6,150 bases of DNA. It comes from Candidatus Gastranaerophilales bacterium. Its GTDB lineage: Bacteria > Cyanobacteriota > Vampirovibrionia > Gastranaerophilales > Gastranaerophilaceae. The stretch covers positions 1 to 6,150 of the forward strand of contig JAMPIM010000071.1 of NCBI GenBank assembly GCA_023662705.1, in the 5' to 3' direction. Both the position numbers and the translations under genes were made by a program. This document shows, piece by piece, positions 1 through 6,150 of the stretch. Each line of letters opens with the position of its first letter. The stretch's first letter is position 1. Under the pieces are notes generated by a model. The model did no database searches. It saw only the letters and a list, made by a program, of their open reading frames with translations, and was not told where the DNA came from.

Positions 1-2
1 CT

Positions 3-239
3 CAACAAACGCTGAACAGTATTAAAAATTTCTTTAACTCTTTCCGCTCTGTTATCGAAAAGGTTACGGATACTAAATTTGGCAACAGTAGTTTGGATTT
101 GTTCTCCCAAAACCTTGCTATATCATCAAAAGCAAATATATTAACAGCAACTGCTAACCACAAGGCTCAAGAAGGTACATATAATATTAATGTTAACAAC
201 CTTGCTACCAACACTCAGGCTTCAAGCGGTTTTTCACAA
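3..239 (+). other. FliD N-terminal domain (missing its first residues)
   Basis: Residues 1-79. The segment begins inside an amphipathic helix (L-N-S-I-K-N-F-F-N-S-F) and continues to S-S-L-D-L-F, a Ser/Ala-rich stretch (I-S-S-K-A-N-I-L-T-A-T-A), then A-x-E-G-T-Y-N-I-N-V-N-N-L-A-T. In known FliD proteins this pattern closes the conserved N-terminal region, where the helical D0/D1 part passes into the first beta strand; the A-x-x-G-x-Y-x-I-x-V-x-x-L-A core is characteristic. The extreme N-terminal helix, needed for export and packing with the C-terminal helix, lies upstream of the window. Bases 240-272 are a short Thr-rich linker to the first repeat. Confidence 0.88.
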
Positions 240-3200
240 GTTACAACTCAAACAATTTCTGCTACTGCTACATTAGGTTCTACTTTGACTTCACTTGGGG
301 TTAAAGCTGGTAAAATCGGGGTTACCGTTAACGGTATCGAAAGAAACGTCAAAATCGGAAACGACGAAACTATTCAATCTTTCATCGAAAAGCTTAATAA
401 TATTGGTGCAAAAGCAAGCTATAACGAAAACAGCGGGGTTTTCAGCATAAACCTGAGCACAAGTGATATTAGGGATATTGATAATACTGGAATTGTCAAA
501 GCTCTTCACTTACAAGGAGTTAATGAAGGTTATGCAACTAATACGCTTCAAACAGTTAAAGTTGATACTGTATATGAGCAGGCTACAAGAGATACTAAAC
601 TTTCTGAATTAGGTGTTAAGAATGGAACAATAACTTTTAGCCTTTCCGGACTGGATATTCCAATGACATTGGATAGCTCAAATATAACCATTGGTCAGTT
701 TGTTGATGGACTTAACAATCTGGGCTGTTTTGATGTAAAATTTGAAGACGGTTGTATAACAATGAATTCTGACGCTACTTTAAAGAGTGACGGCGGAACA
801 GGACTATTTGAAATTCTTGGTTGGGATAATTCTGAAGTTATTTCCACTTCCCAAACCTCAAACAAGTTGCAATACACATCTACTCTGGTAGAAGGTACTG
901 TTGCGGACAGGAATACTCTGTTGAAAGATATTGATGGGGTTACGGTTAATAATGGCGATACGATTATTGTTAAGAGTAATTCAAATACATTAAAGACTAT
1001 TACGCTATCACAAACAAGTACGATTGGTAATGTGCTTGATGGTCTAAACAGTGCGGGATTAAGTGCGAATATTAACTCAAAAGGTGAGATTAGTATTTCT
1101 GATGGTTCTATTGTTGGAGGAACATTTGATATTGTATCTGCATTAAATCTGGAAACTACTGAAAGCTCAAGTTCAGCCACATCCAATCCGATTTACAAGA
1201 GAGTCACTATTGCACAGGATGTTACGTCGACTGCTACTGTTACTTATACAGGGGTTAGAGATGCTGTTGAAAGCGATTATATTGAAGACATTGTTGGAAG
1301 CATAGCCGCAGACTGGATTGTAATTAATGACAAAAATGGTCAAATGATTACGAATGAGATTGTTCCCTCTGAAAACTTAACATTTCAGGAACTGTTCGAC
1401 TATCTTGGCGAAAATGGTATTATTGCAACAATGAAAGACGGAGTAATCACGGTTAACAGTTCAGATGGTAGATATTTAGAAAACACCGGAATTGCTGCTG
1501 CTCTTGGTATCGGTACCGTTTCATCCCTAAATTCCAGCACAGTTACAACAGCTGTTACAAAAACCAGCGATACTTTGTATTATACAAAGAATGTCACAGC
1601 TACAAGTGATGATAACATTGCAAATTACATCAACTGCACTATGTCAATACGTTGTACATATAATGATACAATAAATCATGCTTCAATGTTAACAACTATT
1701 TCAGGTGCAACAGGTGTTATTGTTGACAGTGATGGTAATGAACATGAGATTTTCACAGGACTCATGAACTTAGGCTTCTTCGAAATCAACTCCTATAATT
1801 ATGTAAAAACTTTTGATGACCTGTTTAATCAGCTCACTGACTACGGCATAACAGCAACTATGTCCGACGGAGTCATAACCCTCAATTCCTCCAACGGTGC
1901 TTATGTTAAAGGAGATCTTTTTGAACAGCTCGGAATCAGAACTCTTGTTGCAAGCTCTAAGCCTACAACAGTGGGTGTCAGCTTAGCAAGTACTGCAATG
2001 GTCACCTATACTATTGCCTCCGAAGAATCAAAACCTTCTTATGACCCGCTTACCGCAAATTCAAAAATCACAGATTGGTGGAATGTAGAAGATGGTTATA
2101 AGCTTCAAATTAAAGTATTTGATACAACAAAAGCAGCCTTTACTAATGGTAATCAGCTGTCACAAGCACAGCTTGTTAAAGACTTCGATTTTGATATAGA
2201 TTCTACTACAACATTCCAAGGTCTTATTGATAATATAAACTATGCTTTTTCGCACTATGGCGGAATGGGTATCAGTGCGTACTGGGATGGTCATTCTTTG
2301 GTTATAGAAGCTGGTTTAAGCAACAATTTATACCTTGTATTAGATGAATATAATAGTTCTACTGGCTTTAGCCGTGGTGATAGTAATTTTAAGTATCAAA
2401 GAAGAGGTGACTCAATTGGCTTATCTGAGGATGTTGCATTTGGCATCATGAATAGTAATAGTACCGATGACGCTGCATTTAAAACAGTTCAATTAACTTA
2501 TTACGCAAATGAGGATACTTATTACCATAAAAGCGTTACAGGTATAGAAGGTATTTCTACAAGTACTATTGAAATGACAGAAAACTCACGAGTACTTGAT
2601 TGGTGGGTTGGCACTGCTGCTAATGGAGAATTGTATAAGTTAGACAGTTATTCTTTTGAACTTGCACAGCGACATTTTACTATAACACGTGATACAACAT
2701 TTGGAGATTTAATTAATAAGATAAATTCATACGGAGATATGGAGGCTCGTTTAGTCGGATATGATCTGACTGTTACTATTGAAAAAAGAGGTAACATGAA
2801 TTTCATAGAAGACGAAATATTCCAAGCAAACAAAGAATACGGTATTAACAATGATGAATATGAATCCTATGGCTTATATTATGTAAATGCAGATGATACT
2901 GGAATATCTTTATTTACTTGTACTAATCAGGCACCATTACCTATAAAACCGGTTGACTCAGATTCTACACAAACACTTACACTGAGTGGTTCAACAACCT
3001 TGGGAGAACTGGGAGTTACTTCATATAATAAATTTGTGATTAATCAGAATGGTACACAAACAATTATTGGCGTAGATGCATCAACTACTATTGATGAACT
3101 ATGCACAGAACTAAGAAATGTTGGTTTGGGATGTGGATATACAAGTGGCAGATTCGGTATTGGAGCCCCTGGCTCCACCTATATTGAATCAATTGATGCA

Positions 3201-6149
3201 GATTTAAAAAATGCTCTTAAACTTGGTGACCAACCTACATATACAGTGACTAGCAGCACAACAAACAGCAATACAAACTCAAAGAAATTAACAAAAGACG
3301 AAAAACAAGTATTGATATCTAAAGACGTGAGTATAGCAAAACTTAGCGATGAATATGCAGGTGTAGTCAAGATTTATAACAATGGAGAGATTCAGAATAT
3401 AACCGTGAAGGCAGGAACAACGTATTCAGATTTATTGGGTAACTTATCTTCACTAGGATTTTCACCAACAATCAATGACGGGCAAATTAGTTTCTTAAGC
3501 ACAGACCCTAATAATATCTACGTACTCGATTGGGGGGGCGTGCTTGGTATGACTGGCAACGGTTATACTACAAGCGTTCAAACCTCGGGCTCTGCAATAA
3601 ACACAAGATCTGACCATTTACAAATAGAAGAAACACGAACCATCAACTGGGATACTACCATGGAGCAATTGGGATTTGATGCTGTAGATGCATATTTTGA
3701 TATACGTGATAAAAACGGAACTTCGCATCTTATTGATATTGATAAGACCGATACAATACGTGATATTCGTCAAAAACTCGCTATATATGATATTGCAATG
3801 AATTGTGCCAATGGGAAAATAACCCTCAGTGGCACCAACGGAGCATATATATATGGTGCCTCAAATGAAATCACTGATGCATTGAATATGAATATAGCGT
3901 GGGGTAGACTCGGTACTACATTCACTACTACAATTACTCCAATAACAAGTGCTGATATTAACGGCAACAACATAGATGTGTTTGAAACCGCAAATGGAAC
4001 AGTACTTTCCGGAGGGACATTCTACATCTACAAAAATGGCACCAAATACCAAGCTAACATCTATGACAATGATACAATACATGATATCCAATATACATTC
4101 GAAAAATACGGCATCACCTGCACACTAACTTCAGACGGGCGTCTTAACCTGAGCGGTGACGGTGATATCTACATCTCTACAGACGGTTTGAGAGATCCCC
4201 TTGACCTCGCAGCCTGGGGACTTGATAACTGGAAACACAGCGCTGTCTACAAAAGTGACTCCCCTATAGGTGTTACAAACTCATCATCCCAGATTACTGC
4301 CGCTAACAGAGACACTCAGCTTGCCGAGTTAGGCGTAACAACCGGTGAGTACCTGTTATACAAAGACGGAGTGAAACACACTCTCTATATATCTTCTGAC
4401 GAAACGCTGGGTAGTTTTATCAACACGCTCAGATCATTCGGGATTGAAGCAGGGCTCGTTACCAACGGTGACAGTTCTACACTTAAACTCCACGGTAACG
4501 GAGATGCCTACCTCAAAGCCTCAAGTACTTCTACTAAATCGAACGTTATTGAACAACTCTTCGGTTCGGCTACGGTGCTTAAAACATACCGTTACAGCGG
4601 AAAGCCTGAAATTAAAAAAAATATTACTGAATACGAAAATATTTCCGAAAATACAAGAATTAATGATATTCACTCGAATTTATCAGGTTTAAAGAACACT
4701 GATACGCTGAATATTACATTCAATGATGAAAACATAAAAGTTAATATTACAGAAGATGAAACCGTAGGAAGCTTATTAGATAAACTGCGTTCTATAGGAC
4801 TTGAAGCTACCCTTTCTGATGGCAAAATAATGATTCAGAGCGGATATAATACAGTTAATATCTCAGGACTTTCAAACGGTTCCACAAAACGCCTCGGATT
4901 AACATACAATTCCGATCTGGGAGGTTATGCAGCCAGCAGTTCTGCCGTTACTTCTACAGAGGTTATTGTAGAAACACGCAATAATTCTGTTGCCAAGTTT
5001 GCAGACGCAAACACTAAGCTCGGATTACTCAATATTTCTGACGGAAACCTTACTATCTACAGAAACGGGGTTAAGGCAGAAATCATCGTAGATTCCGAAC
5101 AAACTTTCGGGAATTTACAATCAAAAATTGCTGCCAAGTTTGGTAACGACGTTCAATTGTCTTTTGAAGAAGGTTTCCTCACCATTTCTTCCAAGTCAGG
5201 TGCAGATATAATGGTCGGAACGACTACTGACACAAGCAATTTTGCGGCAATAACAGGTATGCACTCTGATGGCAAAAACAGCAAAAGTTCAAGAGCGCTT
5301 TATCGTGTTAACAATGATTCCAAGGTAACAACCTCAGGATTATTTATACGAGGACAGGTGACAGAAGGGTATTTCATCGTCGGCAACGCTAAAATTAACA
5401 TTGATAACAACACTACTCTTGATGATATCATTTCTCAAATCAACTACAACGATGACAGCAATGCAACCGCCTACTGGGACAGCATTGACGGGAAATTTGT
5501 AATCAAAGCTAAAACTACAGGTGCGGCAATGATTAACATTGAAGCAGGTTCAAGCAACTTCACCGATATTATGGGATTGACAAAGAACGAAGACGGTAAA
5601 TCCAAGCTAAACACCGATGCTCAAACTCTTGGGCAAAATGCGCGGTTCACAATAAACGGTACGAACTTTACTTCTACCTCCAACACTATTTCCAGTGAGG
5701 TTTCAAGAATTGAAGGCGTTACTATCAATCTCAAAGATATTTCTAACGGAGAAACCGTCACCCTAACTATCGAAAAAGACAAAGAAACTGCCGCCAACGC
5801 TATTTCTGATATTGTTGATGCATATAACGAGCTTATTGCAAATGTTGACAAAGAAGTTGCACGAGGTGCTAACCTAAGCAGTGAATCTACTTTAAAGTTA
5901 ATAAGAAATCAGATTAGAAGTCTGATGACAAGTTCCATCGCGAACAAAGGAAGTTTCAAAAACCTTGCGTCAATCGGAATTTCTCTTGCAGCTGCTTCTT
6001 CAGGTAACATCCGAACTGATAACATTAATGAGCTTTCTTTTGACAAAGATAAGTTTATTGAGTCTTTCGGCGCAGATTTGAGTTCCCTTAAATCGCTCCT
6101 TGTCGGAACTGATGAGCAAAAAGGAATTCTTACTCAGGTTGAAGATGTA
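3..6149 (+). CDS. fliD: Giant flagellar filament cap protein FliD (hook-associated protein 2), partial at both ends
   Basis: FliD forms the oligomeric cap at the tip of the flagellar filament; it is exported through the flagellar type III system, helps exported flagellin fold into the filament, and often acts as an adhesin. The frame is open across all 2049 codons. Residues 1-79 resemble the FliD N-terminal domain: a helix, then A-x-x-G-T-Y-N-I-N-V-N-N-L-A. Residues 1873-2049 resemble the C-terminal domain: N-A-R-F-T-I-N-G, S-N-T-I, I-E-G-V-T-I-N-L, D-A-Y-N-E-L-I, then a heptad-like helical stretch. From family knowledge I expect roughly 50-70 N-terminal residues and about 80-100 C-terminal residues outside the window, a total near 2,200 against a usual 450-900. 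The extra length is about 15 tandem beta-rich units (residues 91-1872). There are nine cysteines, all between residues 242 and 1373. Family assignment is firm at the ends; orthology of so large a protein is slightly less sure, and a FliD-like paralogue is possible. Confidence 0.9.
273..593 (+). repeat. Repeat unit R1 (flagellin-IN-like), 107 residues
   Basis: Residues 91-197. It opens with L-G-S-T-L-T-S-L-G-V, has a hairpin at V-N-G, an acidic helix D-E-T-I-Q-S-F-I-E-K-L-N-N, then I-G-A-K-A-S-Y and S-G-V-F-S-I-N-L, and closes at A-L-H-L-Q-G. The tail T-V-Y-E-Q-A-T-R-D leads straight into R2. This unit sits where the single variable domain of an ordinary FliD starts. The unit boundaries are my own alignment by eye. 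Confidence 0.7.
594..908 (+). repeat. Repeat unit R2, 105 residues
   Basis: Residues 198-302. It has the clearest unit opening: R-D-T-K-L-S-E-L-G-V, nearly the same as the opening of R12 (R-D-T-Q-L-A-E-L-G-V). Then come N-I-T-I-G-Q-F-V-D-G-L-N-N-L-G, E-D-G-C-I-T-M and the closing F-E-I-L-G-W. It contains the first two cysteines of the protein, at bases 726 and 753. Confidence 0.75.
909..1271 (+). repeat. Repeat unit R3, 121 residues
   Basis: Residues 303-423. Core: N-N-G-D-T-I-I-V, then S-T-I-G-N-V-L-D-G-L-N-S-A-G-L-S-A-N-I, K-G-E-I-S-I-S-D-G and closing A-L-N-L. A linker rich in Ser and Thr follows (E-S-S-S-S-A-T-S-N), then a strand S-T-A-T-V-T-Y-T that recurs as S-T-A-M-V-T-Y-T at the end of R5. 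Confidence 0.72.
1272..1613 (+). repeat. Repeat unit R4, 114 residues
   Basis: Residues 424-537. It opens with a helix-like stretch I-V-G-S-I-A-A-D-W-I-V and a turn at D-K-N-G. Then come L-T-F-Q-E-L-F-D-Y-L, G-I-I-A-T-M-K-D-G-V-I-T-V and closing A-A-L-G-I-G. The second half aligns closely with R5 (20 identical residues of 33, bases 1377-1475 against 1806-1904), the best internal match I found. Confidence 0.75.
1614..2030 (+). repeat. Repeat unit R5, 139 residues, with an extra N-terminal piece
   Basis: Residues 538-676. The core (T-G-V-I-V-D-S-D-G-N, T-F-D-D-L-F-N-Q-L, G-I-T-A-T-M-S-D-G-V-I-T-L, E-Q-L-G-I) is a normal unit resembling R4. About 30 extra residues come first, including C-T-Y-N-D-T-I-N-H. 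That piece resembles I-Y-D-N-D-T-I-H-D in R11, so it may be the remnant of a partly deleted unit. Two cysteines (bases 1635 and 1653) lie in this extra piece. Confidence 0.68.
2031..2543 (+). repeat. Divergent repeat unit R6 with D-W-W motif, 171 residues
   Basis: Residues 677-847, the longest unit. It starts N-S-K-I-T-D-W-W, shared with N-S-R-V-L-D-W-W in R7. The core signature is still visible: S-T-T-T-F-Q-G-L-I-D-N-I-N, then G-I-S-A-Y-W-D-G-H-S-L-V-I-E. The A-Y-W-D turn recurs in R15. A long Tyr-, Asn- and Ser-rich segment follows (around bases 2325-2540), with R-R-G-D at bases 2400-2411. It is more aromatic than its neighbours. Membership in the repeat family is probable but weaker than for R1-R4. 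Confidence 0.55.
2544..2963 (+). repeat. Divergent repeat unit R7 with D-W-W motif, 140 residues
   Basis: Residues 848-987. It pairs with R6 through N-S-R-V-L-D-W-W, followed by the helix signature D-T-T-F-G-D-L-I-N-K-I-N-S-Y-G and strands M-E-A-R-L-V-G-Y-D-L-T-V-T-I. The rest is rich in Tyr, Asp and Glu (bases 2830-2905), unlike the Ser/Thr-rich linkers elsewhere, and includes a cysteine at base 2919. A Pro-rich hinge (A-P-L-P-I-K-P) at bases 2931-2951 separates it from R8. Confidence 0.55.
2964..3305 (+). repeat. Repeat unit R8, 114 residues
   Basis: Residues 988-1101. This is a return to the canonical pattern: S-T-T-L-G-E-L-G-V, N-Q-N-G, S-T-T-I-D-E-L-C-T-E-L-R-N-V-G-L and closing A-L-K-L-G. 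In place of D-G-x-I-T-L it has S-G-R-F-G-I-G. The tail is a polar linker of Ser, Thr, Asn and Lys (bases 3249-3302). It has two cysteines, at bases 3102 and 3132. Confidence 0.72.
3306..3638 (+). repeat. Repeat unit R9, 111 residues, containing a run of seven G
   Basis: Residues 1102-1212. Core: V-S-I-A-K-L-S-D-E-Y, Y-N-N-G-E-I, G-T-T-Y-S-D-L-L-G-N-L-S-S-L-G-F, N-D-G-Q-I-S-F and closing G-V-L-G-M. The D-W-G-G-V stretch before the close is encoded across a seven-G run at bases 3532-3538. Confidence 0.7.
3532..3538 (+). repeat. Homopolymer run of seven G inside the reading frame
   Basis: The codons here read Asp-Trp-Gly-Gly-Val. A run of seven G in an otherwise AT-rich gene is conspicuous. Losing one G would bring a TGA into frame at bases 3550-3552; gaining one would bring a TGA into frame at 3611-3613. 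Either change would remove the FliD C-terminal domain. Whether the run really varies in length cannot be told from one sequence. Confidence 0.8.
3639..3965 (+). repeat. Repeat unit R10, 109 residues
   Basis: Residues 1213-1321. It opens T-T-M-E-Q-L-G-F, with a turn at D-K-N-G, the helix D-T-I-R-D-I-R-Q-K-L, then N-G-K-I-T-L-S-G-T-N-G-A-Y and closing A-L-N-M-N. It resembles R11 locally at DNA level: bases 3750-3768 and 4071-4089 match at 17 of 19 positions. One cysteine lies at base 3804. Confidence 0.72.
3966..4313 (+). repeat. Repeat unit R11, 116 residues
   Basis: Residues 1322-1437. Core: F-Y-I-Y-K-N-G-T-K-Y, N-D-T-I-H-D-I-Q-Y-T-F-E-K-Y-G-I, S-D-G-R-L-N-L-S-G and closing L-A-A-W-G-L. It holds the last cysteine of the visible protein, at base 4119. 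The linker ends in A-A-N-R-D, leading into R12 as the tail of R1 leads into R2. Confidence 0.74.
4314..4652 (+). repeat. Repeat unit R12, 113 residues
   Basis: Residues 1438-1550. A textbook unit: T-Q-L-A-E-L-G-V-T-T-G-E-Y, Y-K-D-G-V-K, D-E-T-L-G-S-F-I-N-T-L-R-S-F-G-I-E-A, L-K-L-H-G-N-G-D-A-Y and closing E-Q-L-F-G. The tail is basic and Glu-rich (K-P-E-I-K-K-N-I-T-E-Y) and includes a run of eight A at bases 4614-4621. Confidence 0.78.
4653..5009 (+). repeat. Repeat unit R13, 119 residues
   Basis: Residues 1551-1669. Core: T-R-I-N-D-I, D-T-L-N-I-T-F-N-D, D-E-T-V-G-S-L-L-D-K-L-R-S-I-G-L-E-A-T-L-S-D-G and closing K-R-L-G-L. Its helix (D-E-T-V-G-S-L-L-D-K-L-R-S-I-G) is very close to that of R12 (D-E-T-L-G-S-F-I-N-T-L-R-S-F-G), suggesting a more recent common origin for this neighbouring pair. 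Confidence 0.78.
5010..5339 (+). repeat. Repeat unit R14, 110 residues
   Basis: Residues 1670-1779. Core: N-T-K-L-G-L-L-N-I-S-D-G-N, Y-R-N-G-V-K-A-E-I, E-Q-T-F-G-N-L-Q-S-K-I-A-A-K-F-G, E-E-G-F-L-T-I-S-S-K-S-G and closing A-A-I-T-G-M. The N-G-V-K turn matches D-G-V-K in R12. The linker is rich in Lys, Ser and Asn. Confidence 0.74.
5340..5618 (+). repeat. Repeat unit R15, canonical flagellin-hook-IN-like module next to the C-terminal domain, 93 residues
   Basis: Residues 1780-1872. It reads E-G-Y-F-I-V-G-N-A-K-I-N-I, N-T-T-L-D-D-I-I-S-Q-I-N, then N-A-T-A-Y-W-D, G-K-F-V-I-K-A-K-T-T-G and closing D-I-M-G-L-T. This is the form closest to the flagellin hook IN motif known in FliD proteins and is the most compact unit. 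It adjoins the FliD C-terminal domain directly, where the motif is expected in an ordinary FliD, so it may be the ancestral copy. The A-Y-W-D turn is shared with R6. Confidence 0.8.
5619..6149 (+). other. FliD C-terminal domain (cut by window end)
   Basis: Residues 1873-2049. In order: A-Q-T-L-G-Q-N-A-R-F-T-I-N-G, S-N-T-I, I-E-G-V-T-I-N-L, E-T-V-T-L-T-I-E-K-D, then helices beginning A-I-S-D-I-V-D-A-Y-N-E-L-I-A. After these come S-S-E-S-T-L-K-L-I-R-N-Q-I-R-S-L-M, L-A-S-I-G-I-S, L-S-F-D-K-D-K-F and a final E-Q-K-G-I-L. This order of motifs is that of the FliD C-terminal family: domain D1 strands, D-A-Y-N helix, a short-helix pair, the 'iGI...L.fD...f' segment and the G-[IL] start of the last long helix. 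The terminal helix, which pairs with the N-terminal one inside the cap, lies beyond the window. Confidence 0.92.
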
Positions 6150-6150
6150 C

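Noticed and set aside
695..1186. A 163-codon open frame on the minus strand
   Set aside because: It lies antisense to repeats R2 and R3 of a continuous FliD frame; its translation is a low-complexity Ser/Val/Leu/Pro-rich string with no recognisable domain, as expected from the complement of Thr/Asn/Asp-rich codons.
3770..4091. Two overlapping short minus-strand frames with hydrophobic stretches that look like small membrane proteins
   Set aside because: They overlap each other and lie antisense to R10 and R11. The hydrophobicity comes from complements of Asn, Asp and Tyr codons. I saw no convincing ribosome binding site or domain.
4614..4621. Run of eight A as a possible slippage or frameshift site
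   Set aside because: Eight A is common by chance in an AT-rich gene, the frame simply continues through it, and no downstream alternative frame with conserved coding was found.
4444..4692. An 82-codon + strand frame
   Set aside because: It is an alternate frame inside R12-R13 of the long FliD frame, with no protein signature and no separate start context.
273..5618. DNA-level tandem repeat, CRISPR-like array or mobile element as the cause of the periodicity
   Set aside because: The periodicity exists at protein level only. DNA identity between units is low outside short patches, there are no identical direct repeats with spacers, and no transposase or terminal inverted repeats are visible.
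273..5618. Reading the repeats as cadherin, Ig-like or RTX adhesin domains
   Set aside because: The units lack RTX nonapeptides (G-G-x-G-x-D) and cadherin calcium motifs, and their sketch fits the flagellin hook IN motif better, in keeping with the flanking FliD domains.

Overview
The whole 6150-base window lies inside one open reading frame on the + strand. Reading codons from base 3 gives 2049 sense codons (bases 3-6149) with no stop; neither the start codon nor the stop codon is in the window. The two ends of this translation match the two conserved halves of FliD (flagellar hook-associated protein 2, the filament cap protein). An N-terminal-type FliD segment occupies about bases 3-239 and a C-terminal-type FliD segment about bases 5619-6149. 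Below, residue n means the codon starting at base 3n.

Ordinary FliD proteins are roughly 450-900 residues long and have one modest, variable surface-exposed region between these halves. Here about 1,790 residues lie between them. I parse this insert as about 15 tandem, strongly diverged units, mostly 93-121 residues long. Each has the same sketch: T-x-L-x-E-L-G-V, then a beta hairpin around N-G or D-G, then an acidic T-[IL]-x-x-[LF]-[IL]-x-x-[IL] helix, then a G-[IL]-x-A strand, then D-G-x-[IL]-[TS]-[IL] and a closing L-G or L-N before a Ser/Thr-rich linker. This resembles the short 'flagellin hook IN' motif found in FliD and flagellins. The two central units (bases 2031-2963) are longer, more aromatic and more diverged.

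Layout: 3-239 FliD N-terminal part; 240-272 short linker; 273-2030 units R1-R5; 2031-2963 divergent pair R6-R7 with a D-W-W motif; 2964-5339 units R8-R14; 5340-5618 unit R15, the most canonical-looking; 5619-6149 FliD C-terminal part, cut by the window end. There is no intergenic DNA, so no promoter, ribosome binding site, terminator, RNA gene, mobile element or CRISPR array can be seen. Open frames on the minus strand and in the other + frame are shadows of this gene.

The organism is a flagellated, fairly AT-rich bacterium. Hand counts of G+C give 17 of 60 bases in the line at 2341 and 31 of 60 in the line at 4201. A Bacillota, spirochaete or non-photosynthetic cyanobacterial relative (Melainabacteria) would fit, but I cannot assign the lineage from this sequence. 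By family knowledge the protein would be exported through the flagellar type III system and form the cap at the filament tip. The repeat insert would project outwards as an unusually long cap-borne appendage; that last step is inference.
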